Source: Bedellia somnulentella
Taxonomy: Eukaryota > Arthropoda > Insecta > Lepidoptera > Bedelliidae
Assembly (NCBI GenBank): GCA_963576735.1
Contig: OY755190.1
Span: forward strand, 5,263,695-5,327,694
DNA length: 64,000 bases
Direction of reading: 5' to 3'
Part shown: positions 1-12,400 of the stretch, piece after piece
Layout of the letters: each line of letters starts with the position of its first letter
Numbering within the stretch: position 1 is the first letter of the stretch
The notes under the pieces: model-generated
What the model was told of the DNA's origin: nothing
Database searches by the model: none
The model's input: only the letters and a program-made list of their open reading frames with translations
Translations under genes and position numbers: made by a program

Positions 1-432
1 CTTTGTCCCTCCTCTAACTCAGCATGATTTTTTGTAATGTATTAAATCTCTGATGTTTAAATTAAAAACAATTTTTTAAGCAGGTTCATCCACAATACAA
101 TTGAAATGAGGGAATAGGATCATTTACATATGAATAAAAATTCTAAACCAACTTGTATAGATCTAAATAAAAACTTTCAATAAAAAATGGTTTGAACAAG
201 ATACAGTCAGTGGTTTTTGAGATATTGAAACTGGGAATTTTGTTTTGTACAAGTTCTATAAATAATAAAAGTTAAATTTGTGTTTAAATTTTTCATCAAA
301 TTTTAAATGGTGCTCTACTTGTACTAATTGCTTATTTTACTTGCTACTACGAACATCTTTACAATGAAATTGCACTTGGCCATTTTTTATCTTTTGGTTT
401 AAAATAGTCTCATTTATGTGTTTTAATTAAAG

Positions 433-3400
433 GATGATGAGGAAGAAGCTTTGGAGACCAAGGTTGCTGAGTTGGAAAAGCGAATCGCAGAAGATCCATA
501 CAACTATGATGACCACATTGAGCTTATTCAGGCATTGTGGTAAGAACACTTCTCATATTGTTCGAAGGAGCCATTGTAATTCTTCATAAGAAAAAAACTT
601 TATTTTAATTTAATATGCAAATTTATTTAGCTAATGTAACCAAGTATACCTTTGTAATTCTGAGTTAATGCCAAAAGTAAATATTTTTTATTTGTTGAAA
701 AAGACTAAAGAAAGAAAGAAGAAAGTAAATAAAACATAAAAAAGCAGCCCTATGCAGTGAATTGATCACTGGCTCAGCATGTTGCCACAGATGATGATGT
801 CTCCAACTGTGGCACTGATTTTCAGCCAGTGCCATACAATTTAATTCGGCCGGCGAAAGAACAACATTATACAATTCATTAAAACAGAGGAAAAAATAGG
901 AATATTGGCCACAACCCCTTTATCATATTTTTTCACAATACAGAAATAAATATTTAACAAAACAAACTACAGATCAAAGTGTGAATATTAACATGATAAT
1001 AGGTACTCATCACTGTATGAAATATACCCTATTTATTATCTTTCACACTATGGCTGAAATCTAAGTTACAGATCTGTATTTATTAGCATAACTATGCAAG
1101 ACTAATAAAATGTAACCATGAAAATCAAACGCATGAGTATTTATGCATGTATCTACTAGCATAATAACATGAGGCTCAAAAATAACTTTGCATAATGTTT
1201 TACAGTACGTTTTTTAATACATTTTTAGGTTTATAAACTGTGCTGCATTCATTATGACAAAATAAATAAGTAGAATACTGTGATAGGATATTGCTAGAAA
1301 CACCATGTTATCCAAAAATGTGATATCCAGAGATTCTTGATTATTCTCATTCAAAGAATCCTATTCAGTGTTGGTTTTAGCCCCTTGTAAATGCCATAAT
1401 GTGGGCAGTCATGGTACCACCATAACCTGGCATAACAATTTTCCTTTGATTCAAAATCCAGGGGCTTATCAGAGCTAGAGCGTTGGCGAGCGGCATTCGA
1501 TCATCTTCATCATCTGTCGCTGGTGAAACCTGAACATTGGTTGGAGCGGCTCCAAACTGAGGTGTCTTTGGCTCATTCGGAGGACGCACGACTTCGCATC
1601 ACTGAGCTTTTTCATCAGGCGTCACTTGATTGTTATTGTAAGTTTAAAAAAAAGCTTTTTGGTAGACTGTTTTTGAAATTATATTTTTATGTGCTAAAGT
1701 CGCTGGCCCACCTTGTAAGCCTACCCACAGTCGATAGGTCCATCGCCGACACCCTATAACCTTCAAGCTTGAACAATTTGAATTACGTTTTTTGATGAAT
1801 CGTGGAATGCTGCTGGAAGAAAAGAAGGCCTATATTCAGCAGTGGATGACTATTGATTCAATGTCGATGATGATGATGCAACTAAAGAAGAAAGAAAGAA
1901 AAGAAAAGTTTTTTTTTTATTTAGCACACATATACAGTAGTCAATGACATAATTTAAAGAAATGGTTTCGCTAAATTGGGCCCACAATCAGTAATTTCTG
2001 ATTTGCGTATGAGTATACACAAAATCAGAACTGGTTTTCATTATGAGCCCTACATGGTGATGACAGTACGTCAGCAGCTATTTATATAAACTAGAAAATT
2101 AAAAACAAGTTAGAACAACCAAACAAACATATTTTCACTTATTACTAAGTCAATAATTATCAAAACTAACTACTTGGGTTATAGCCCAATCACACCCAAT
2201 TTGGAGTAGGTTCGAGGACATGAGGACATGAAATATATGGGTTGTGACTTAAACAGAACTATGATTCTAGCTCAGTCTTCTTTAATAATTTCCCATATAA
2301 CTCCCTTAGTTTTAAACCATATTATAACCCCTTATTTTTCCACCCTAGCGGTGCCAATCTTCAGCGAGTGGTGTTCCTGGTGCCTCACAGCTTGCAGCGT
2401 GGCCGATGCTCGAGACCAACTTGATGAGGTCTTACAACGGGCTGGTAGCGACCCACTTAGTGGAAACATCTTCTGGGATGCTAAAATAGAACTGGAGAAA
2501 TCCCAGCTGGAAAATTTAGAGTAAGTCTGTTTTTTTAACATAATGAGGGTAGTTAGAAATAAGCAGCAGCCACTTTTAAAGAGATAGATTTGTAGCTGAT
2601 GCTCGAGACCAACTTGATGAGGTATTACAGCAGGCTTGTAGTGATCCACCTGGGATGCGAAAGTTGAACTGGAGAAATCACAGCTGGAAAATATGGAGTA
2701 TTAGTTTTTTTATTAGATGTATTGGTAACTGTTAATATGTTTAAAAAATAAAATAGAAAAGTCTTTTATGTCCATGAGTAGTTAATTTATTTACGCCCAA
2801 CAGTAACAAAGTAGAATATCAAATTAAGTTCCTTTTCTTAATAAATTTAGCTGGAAGCTTAATTTAGTTGATAAAAGTCCATAACATCTTAAACCCCAAA
2901 TATACATACATAAACACACTTTGGTAGCAAGCCATAACTTTAAATCTACGTGAAACCAGACAACCAAATATTTCTACAATTATTTATCCATTTTACTTTT
3001 TACTCAGTACAATTTCTGCATTTTTTCAGGAAAACCGATCCAGACTATACCGAGCAATCGGAGCGCCTACTGTCGTTCCTGGAAAAGGCTCTGTCTCGAC
3101 CAATTCGACGCAGCACAGATTTGTGGTCGCTGTTCCAGAGAATTGCAACTGAGATTAAAGATGAAGAGTTTGTTGATGAGGTGAGTTTGGTTCTTTGTTA
3201 CTTTTTAAGCAGGAGAATAAATAAAACTAATCCAGACTAAGTAAGCTGAACGCGGCGGGACGGAATTTGACGCAGCACAGATTTGTGGCCGCTGTTCCAA
3301 AGAATTGCAGCCGCTGTTCCAATGAATTGAAGCCGCTGTTCCAAAGAATTGCAGCAGAGATTAAAGATGATGAGTATGTCAATGAGGAGAGTTATTAGTT

Positions 3401-6400
3401 TTTTTAGCTAGTTCTGTAGTAAAATCATAAATGAAACCGATCCAGACTATAGTGACCAAGCGCCTACTGTCATTCCTAGAGAAGACTCTGTCCCAACCAA
3501 TTTGACGCAGCACAGATTTGTGGCCGCTGTTCTAAAGAATTGCTAATGAGATTAAAGATGATGAGTTTGTTGATGAGGTGAGTTTGGTTTTTTGCTACTT
3601 TCATAGCAAGAGAATTAAAAAAAACTGATCCAGACTAAGTAAGCGGAACGCGGCGGGACGGAATTTGACGCAACACAGATTTGTGGCCGCTGTTCCAAAG
3701 AATTGCAGCCGCTGTTCCAATGAATTGAAGCCGCTGTTCCAAAGAATTGCAGCAGAGATTAAAGATGATGAGTATGTCAATGAGGAGAGTTATTAGTTTT
3801 TTTAGCTAGTTCTGTAGTAAAATCATAAATGAAACCGATCCAGACTATAGTGACCAAGCGCCTACTGTCATTCCTAGAGAAGACTCTGTCCCAACCAATT
3901 TGACGCAGCACAGATTTGTGGCCGCTGTTCTAAAGAATTGCTAATGAGATTAAAGATGATGAGTTTGATGATGAGTTTGTTGATGAGGTGAGTTTGGTTT
4001 TTTTGCTACTTTCATAGCAAGAGAATTAAAAAAAACTGATCCAGACTAAGTAAGCGGAACGCGGCGGGACGGAATTTGACGCAACACAGATTTGTGGCCG
4101 CTGTTCCAAAGAATTGCAGCCGCTGTTCCAATGAATTGAAGCCGCTGTTCCAAAGAATTGCAGCAGAGATTAAAGATGATGAGTATGTCAATGAGGCGAG
4201 TTATTAGTTTTTGTAGCTAGTTTTATAGTAAAATAATAAATGAAACCGATCCAGACTATAGTGAGCAAGTGCCTACTGTTGTTCCTAGAGAAGGCTCTGT
4301 CCCGACCTATTCGACGCAGCACAGATTTATGGCCGCTGTTCCAAAGAATTGCTACTGAGATTAAAGATGAAGAGTTTTTGAATGAGGCGAGTATCGTTTT
4401 TTGCTACTTTTATAGCAAGAAAATAAATAAAACTTATCCAGACTATAGTGAGTAACCGGAACACCTACTGTCGTTTCTATAGAAGAAATTGCAGCAAAGA
4501 TTAAAGACGATAAGTATGTTTTCATAGTTATATAGTAAGAGAATAAGTAGCACCAATCCAGACTATACCGAGCAATTAGAACTCCTTCCTAGAAAAGGCT
4601 CTATTCATAGTTCCAAAGGATTGCAACTAAGATTACAGATGATGAGTATGAAAATGTGAGATAAAAAGAGAATAAATAAAACCAATATAGATTATACTGA
4701 GCAAGCAGAACGCCTACTGTCGTTTCTAGAGAAAGCTCTGTCCCAACCAATTCGACGCAGCACAGATTTGTGGCCGCTGTTCTAAAGAATTGCAGCTGAG
4801 ATTAAAGATGATGAGTTAGTTGATGAGGTGAGTCTTTGGCTTTTTTGTTATTGCATTACTTTATAGTAAATGGATAACCAAGTCTTTTTATATTTTAGTT
4901 GTTCTTTGTATTCAAAAAAGAGGTTGAAATCAAATAAAATTTAAACAGTTTCTCTTACAAAAAAACCTTGACAGCCGATTATTATTACATGGTTCGGTAT
5001 CAAAATTGAATTTTAATGCTAAAGGATTGATATCACTGTCTCTTTAAAAAATATATATTAAGATTGATTGGGACATAGCATACAGGTAAAGTTGGCCCCT
5101 AGAAACGTCAATATTAACTTGTGGTAAGAAATACAACTAAATAATAAATTTAATAACATACTATACACATAAAAATTACATCAAAATCAGGAGGATCAAA
5201 CGCGCCGAATCTAGAAACGAGTTGCCTAATCACTATTCTAAATTTTATGAGAAAGGTAAAAAATATAGTTTCATAACATAACATAACATTCATGGTCAGA
5301 GCTGAAAATCGGCGCTATCCACTTACAGTGAATAGACCGAGCTCTAAACCATTTTGTCTTTTTGTATTTTTCTCATGTTGTTTATGTAGTTATGTATTTA
5401 AAAAAAGGCAAATAAAATCTTATTATTATTATTATATTCGGAAAACATTTTTGTTTCTCGCCTCTCCCATGGCCGAAACAGAATATTTATTTATTATTAT
5501 TATTATTATATTTTTTTGTTTTCACTTTCTCGGATTTTACTCCGGATTTTTTTGAAGATATTGACGGGCTGCCAAGCCAAGCCAATTTCTTTTCATCTAG
5601 GTGTTCTGAATTACATTGTAGTGAGTATTTGTCTGTGGTGATGGATTTGGGGGTGTGATCGGAACAAATGGTTATATAGCTCTTGTAGGTTGTTGAAGAT
5701 TTTGGTTTGTGACTGGGTGGTTCAGTTCATAGCTGCTTTGGAAGAATTTCCGTACAATTCTGCAAGTGTTGAGGATAGCCGCTTTCTGTATAATGACATA
5801 TGTGCTGGGATTTAAGTCAAGTGTACTGAGTGATTGGTGCAACTGTTTTGGGATAACACCCGTTGAGGAGATTACAATGGGTACTATTGTGACCCGTTGT
5901 AAGTGCCACATTCGCATGATCTCTATTTTTAGGTCGACATATTTGGAAATTTTCTCAGCTAATGTTGTCTGGAGGTTATGGGTGTTCGGTACAGCAATAT
6001 CGATGAGGAAGGCAGTTTTTGTGATTTTATCTACAAATGTGATGTCCGGTCGGTTATGGTGAACGGTTCTATCTGTAATTATAGCTCGGTCGTAATAGAG
6101 TTTGTAGTTGGCTGTGTCAATGACTGTTTTTGGTTGGTGTTTGTAATATGGCTGTGTAGGTTCGGTTGTGAGTTTATATTTGTGAATTAGCTTTTGGTGA
6201 ATAATATTGGCTATTTGATCATGTCTGTGTTTGTATTCGGTGTTGGATATGGCTTTGCAGGCACTTGTGATATGCTGGATGGTTTCGGAAGCACTTCTAC
6301 ACTTTCTGCATAAGTCATTGGACATATTCGGCACCTTCATTATATGCTTCTGGTAGTTGCGGGTCTCGATGACTTGATCCTGGATGGCTACCAAGAATCC

Positions 6401-9400
6401 CTCGGTTTCTGGGAATAGAGCACCGTGTCTGAGCCACGCGTTCGACGCAACCTTGTCGACGTTGGGTTGGCACAGATCTTGCTGGTGTCGTCCGTGGAGG
6501 GGTTTTTGGGACCAATCTGATATTTTCTGGGATTTTGCTGTTATGGCTTCGTTTTTCTGCTGGTTTCTGTCTGATAAGTTGAGTGGGGTCAGTCGCTTGT
6601 CTGTTTCAATTATTGCTTTATGAAGATCGGATGTTTCTGCTTTTTCTTGAAAGTACGTTCTGAGGTTAGTTATCTGTGAGTTGTGAAGGTTTGTGATGTC
6701 GATCAGTCCGCGTCCTCCATCTGCGCGGGGAAGCGTCTGTCGTTGGAAGCAGGCTCGGGGATGATGCTTTCTATGTTTCATCATGGAGGTATTTATTAAT
6801 CTTTGGAGGTTCAACAGTTCTGATTTAGTCCAATTAATAACTCCAAATGAGTAAGTTAATACTGGAACCGCAAATGTATTAATGGCTTTAGTGATACTTC
6901 GGGCACAAAGTTTGGATTTAAGAATTTGGATTAATCTCTTTCTGTATTCTTTGGTAAGGGCTGCTTTAATTTCTTTGTGATGAATTCCTTTTGATTGAAC
7001 ATATCCTAAGTATTTATAACCATCGTCTTCAGCAAGTGGTTCAATTTGTTGGCCTGACTCTAAGGTGTATGTGTGTGCGCAGTAATTACCGGATTTGATA
7101 GAATTGATTTTACATTTGTCTATTCCTAATTCCATGCTAATGTCATTTGAGTAGGTTTCAGTAAGTGTAGCTAGGTTATTTAATTCTTGTTCTGTTCCCG
7201 CGTAAAGTTTGATATCATCCATGTAAAGTAAATGGTTAAGGTGGTATACATTATTGGTTTCTATTTCAGTTTTATATGTAATTTTAATGCCTGTTTTTGT
7301 AGCTTGTAGGGTGTTTGACAGAGGGTTAAGCGCTAAGCAAAACCAGAGGGGGCTCAGCGCATCTCCTTGAAATATTCCTCGGAGAATTTTTATAGGGTCT
7401 GTTAGGGAGGATTCTACCTGTAAATGTGTTTGCCATGACTTGATTATGTAACTTAAGAATGATGCAATGATTGGGTGGATATTGTAAATTTTTAAGACTT
7501 GTAATAACCAGGAGTGCGGAACTGAGTCGTATGCTTTTTTATAGTCAATGTACATTGTGAAGATGTCTGATTTACTTTTTATTGACTGTTGAACTACCAC
7601 TGAATCTATAATTAATTGTTCCTTGCAACCTCTGCTACGCTTACGGCAACCTTTCTGCTGCTCAGCCAATACATTATTGTCTTCCAAGTGTGAGTACATA
7701 ACTTCGGAAATACACGCTGTGATGATTTTGTAGAAAGTCTGGAGACATGTGATTGGTCTGTACTTGGAGGGATTTTGCAAGTCTTCCAAATCTTTTGGTA
7801 GCATATAAGTGGTTCCGAGACTAAGATATTTGGGCATTGTATCGGGCTGTTGGATGAACTGGTTCATGTGATTATGGAGAAAAGGGTGTATGTACGAGAG
7901 TTTTTTATACCAATAGCTGTGAATTTTATCTGATCCAGGCGCTTTCCAGTTGTGTAGATTTTTAAGTACATTAAGGAAAGTATCTATGGTGACGTGACGG
8001 AATTCCATGGGCTTTAATAATAATAATAATAATAATAATAAAACTCTTTATTGCACATTACAAAATAAAAACAACAATTACAAAAAAGATCGGTATAAAA
8101 GCCAAAGTACAACTGGCGGTCTTATCACTAAGAGCGATCTCTTCCAGACAACCCATTAATGGAAAGATTTGCTGGATTAAAAACATGTTCGGTAGATGTC
8201 CAATAAATTAAACTGATTTGCTTAAAAACTAAAAATTATTCATCAAACTATTATCTATCTATTTTAAGTATTACTAAATATTTATTAAGTTCTAATACAC
8301 TTACAGATACAGATAGTATTCCATAAAATAAATAATATTCAATAAATACAATACATATGCAATATATATAAAGATTTTTAAATAAAATACATATATACAT
8401 TTTACGACATAATATATAATAGAATATATAAACTTTTGTATGCAACACAAATAATATTATAATGTTTCGGAGAGGAAGTGTTTTTTTACCATTTTCTTGA
8501 AAATAGGGAGAGACTTGGCTAATCGCACCTCTACAGGAAGACCGTTCCATAGTTGTACAGCCTGGACGGTAAAGGAGGAACTGTAAAAATTGGTGGAATG
8601 GGAAGGGGTACTCAACAAAAGATTGTGGTAAGAACGCAGATTGAGGTCATGTGAAGAGTGAAGGAATTGGAAACGCTCTTTAAGGTAGGAGGGGGTGGCA
8701 GGATTAAACAAGATAGAGTACAGGAGAGACAGAGTATGTGCATTCCGGCGGAGACGAATTGGAAGCCACTGAAGTTTATTGCGATACGCAGAGACATGGT
8801 CATATTTACGCAGTCCGAAAATAAATCTAATACATAAGTTTTGTAAGCGCTCAAGTTTGTTCAGTTGATCTTCAGTTAGATCGAGATAGCAGGTGTCAGC
8901 ATAATCAAGAATAGGTAGTAGAAGAGATTGGGCTAACGCAGTTTTGGTAGCAGTAGGGAGAAAGTTACGTAGCCTCCTGAGGGACCCTGCTGACGCAAAC
9001 AGCCTCCGGCTTACTAATTCCAGTTGCGGTACCCAAGATAAGGTGCTATCTATCATCACACCAAGGTTTTTTACAGCAGCGCTGAAAGGAATGGATGTGC
9101 CATCAAATAAAACAGGCGGTAGTGATTTATAGTCAATCCTGGAAACAATTCGTGAGCTACCAACTATAATTATTTGCGTTTTATTCGGATTAACTTTCAA
9201 TCCATATGCTTCACTCCATTTCAAAATTTGCATTAAATCATTATTAATTAAGCTTATGGACATATTTATTTGGTCAAAATTAGCCTGTGTGTAAATCTGA
9301 AGATCATCTGCATAAAGGTGGTAGGAAGAAGTAAGTTTATGAGAAATGGAGTTAATAAATATAGCGAATAAGAGAGGAGACAACACACCACCTTGTGGAA

Positions 9401-12400
9401 CACCGGCATTTAACTCAATCCACGGAGACATGGCATCTTCGAGGTGAATGCGCTGCCGACGCCCCAGTAGGTAACTACGAAACCAGTCAACTACCGTTGG
9501 AGATATGTTAAGAGAACGAAGTAAAGCAAGTAATATTTCGAAGTCAACCGTATTAAAGGCGCTACTAAAATCAAGCAGTGCTAAAACAGTCAGCAGTCCC
9601 TTATCCATTCCCAAACGCATGTCATCAGTTATTTTGATCAAAGCCGTTACAGTACTATGGGAAGGGCGGAAACCAGATTGGAAGGGGTTAAGCAGATCAT
9701 TCCTAGTGAGAAAATCACTTAACTGTTTATGTACCAGTCGTTCAAGTACTTTAGAGAGGAATGGCAGAATAGATATAGGACGATATTCAGAGAAGGACTT
9801 AGGATTAGCTTTTTTGGGAATAGGAGTGACCTGGGCTTCTTTCCATACCATAGGGAAGGATTCTAAGGATATGGAATTATTAAGGATTTCAGTAATAACA
9901 GGAAGAATAAGGTCTAGGATAGGCAATATCATTTTTCGACTAATACAATCACCACCTACTGCGTTTGACGTAATGGACATAATATTCTTCTTAACATCAC
10001 AATCGGAGAATTGACAAAAATTAAAGGGAGGATAATCCGGAGCTGGTAGTGTAGAAAGAAAATGTAATGTTTTGCTTTATTTTTGTAATGCTTTACGGTG
10101 TTTTGTCGAAGTGTTTCTGCTTCTATCCACTCGGCATTGCTGTTGTGTTTAGTATCGTGTTCCCATATGTTGGACCAAAACTGGTGTAGCGATTCCTTAG
10201 ATATAGGGTTGCTTGCAAAGGTCTGTTTATTTGCTGGTGATTTAAGGTCCCGATAAAATTGACGTTCGTTGTGTTTAAACTTTTTGTTTTGAACTTTTCT
10301 ATCAGTGCATGTATTGTAACGTTTTAGTCTGGTTGCAGCTACTGTTAGTTTTTGTTTAAGTGTGTCAAGAAAGTGATCTATTTCGGTGTTTTGTGTTTCA
10401 TGTAATGTGTGTTGTTTGTAGTGTTGTTGCACTTCTAGAAAACTTCTAACAATTTTATGAGTTCGATTACCTTGTTTGTATAGTGTAACGTGGGCTATTT
10501 TGGTACGTAAGTTAGCAATTTTTCTCTCTAAACGATCTTGCCATTTAGGTTTAAAAACTTGGCGTGGTTCAACTATAATTTCTGCTGGGGGTATAGTAAG
10601 TTTGCTGCCGTTCAATTTTGCTGCAGTCCATGCAGCACAATAAACTAACGTTTGAAGGGTGTCAAAGTTTGTTTCTATATTAGCTGTTTCCGGAAGTGTG
10701 GTTTTGTTAAGATAGGCAACTATTCTTGCAAGATTTTTGCTGCATTTTTGTTTTGGAACATAGGGTCTATTAGTTGGTTCTGTTGTACTAAAATATTCCA
10801 AAGCCATCATGAACGTTGAATCTATTTGTTCATCTCTATCATTCTGTAATTGTGATCTCTGCATTGGGCTTGGGTTTGGCTCTGTGGTTGGATAGTTTGT
10901 ATCTGTTGTGTTGTCTTCTTTCTTTCTATCATCTGTTGTTTCGAGGTGGGGCTCCAAGTTTAATTCAGTCTGTACATTTATTCTTTCACTGATCTTTAAC
11001 TGTTCAGCTACTTCTCCTTTAATTTTGTCTAATGTTTCCTTTCTGATATATTTATTGTGGATTATTGCTCTTCTTTGGTCTGCTATTCGTTGTTCTGAGA
11101 GATTGGATAATTTTGGATATTTGGTTATAAACATTTCATGAAGTGTCTTTCTGAATGCTGTCTTGTTTGTCTCTATTTCAGTTATTGTGTAGTAAAATCG
11201 CAGAATGGATTCATTTAACTCGTTACTCCACTTCATTCTACCTCCTTCAGTTTTTATGCATAAATCTTCGGTCGATTGTAATTTTCCCTTAAGAGTTTCT
11301 GCTACTTCTGTCCTGATTAAGTTTAGGATGTCTGTTGAAAGTAATTTGTTTTGACATATTGCTCTGCGCTGTCCACCCAGTCGCTGTTTCGGAATGTTTA
11401 GGTTTGGGTATTTTTGGTGAAATTGATGATGTAATGAATCTAAGTAGCTTTTAGTGTCGGTTTCTAGCTTGGTTATAGTAAGGTAAGTGCGCCATATGAA
11501 CATGTTCTCTTCGTCACTCCATTTTTTGCGCGAGTGCTTTGCATCTAAAGTGGGTGCAGAATAGTCAGCCGTAGCTCTCTGTACAACATCTTTAGATGAA
11601 CGAGACTGATGAGAAGATATGGATGATAAGGATGATGGTGATGTTGATGATGATGAGTAGCGGAGTGGTGATGATGATGGCGAAGCAAAAAGTGATGATA
11701 ATGGGGATGATAATGGTGTGAATGGTTTTTCTGGTTGTGGTGAATGCCTGGTTTTAGATGACGATGAAGATGGGGATGATTGTTGATGTTTTTCGGCTGT
11801 AACATAAGATTCAGTGGCGGTCCGCCTGCTCAGCCGCTCACTGCCGATGGTTCGCATGCTGTGACATCCAGCATCGGCTCCAGATGCGCCCTGGCGACCC
11901 CCAGGCAGCGGTCCTATCCGTTTTCTCATACTGCGTGTCTCCATTTCTACCTATAATTCCCTTGCCTTGTTGGCCGTGTAAGTTTTGATTGTACACTGTC
12001 CGCCCCCCACGTGAGCGTAGATGGTCAGCTCGGACGTAAGGTTGGATTTTGGGGGGGCTTATTATTATTATTATTATAACTTGCGTATTTTTATTTACAG
12101 GTCAAAAAACAATACGAGGCAGCCACAGAGCTCTTAGAAAAGATGACTCCTTTTGAAGACAAGCTTCTTATGACTGAGTAAGTGTGTTTCAAGGAATAAT
12201 TAAAAAGTAATTTTGTATATCATTAAGCCAAGATATAAAATAGATGTTGTGGGTACATTGCTCACCAATAACTTAAAAAATTAGAACCTTTAGTCCCCTA
12301 CTACATACCACTCCAAAGGAGAAATTTATAGTTGTGTTTGTCTAAACCGACTCAACTCAGCAAATAATTTTAAAATCTCTTAGTAATCTGTTTTATTTCG

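Larger units (their letters stand above)
5510..12058 (-). mobile_element. R4/Dong-like LINE inserted in a TAA repeat and split by a CR1-like LINE
   Basis: The element runs right to left. It starts with a C-rich 5' end at about 12058, next to (TTA)n, and ends near 5510 beside another TAA run. The 5' part is about 10062-12058 and the 3' part about 5510-8014; the interval between is a different LINE. R4-clade elements such as Dong of Bombyx are known to insert in TAA repeats, and the location fits. Both coding halves are open, so the element was probably intact when the second LINE landed. It lies in SART3 intron 4, antisense to the gene. Confidence 0.85.

Noticed and set aside
4240..4455. An alternative working copy of exon 4 (71-residue ORF)
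   Set aside because: It has a 4-nt deletion, no acceptor, and its donor is changed to GCGAGT, so it would not join in phase.
3240..4870. A CRISPR-like or minisatellite array
   Set aside because: The units are recognisable copies of the neighbouring SART3 exon and intron start, without spacer/repeat alternation; the genome is eukaryotic.
6315..6515. Short ORFs on either strand within 5672-8008
   Set aside because: These are shadows of the LINE polyprotein frame.
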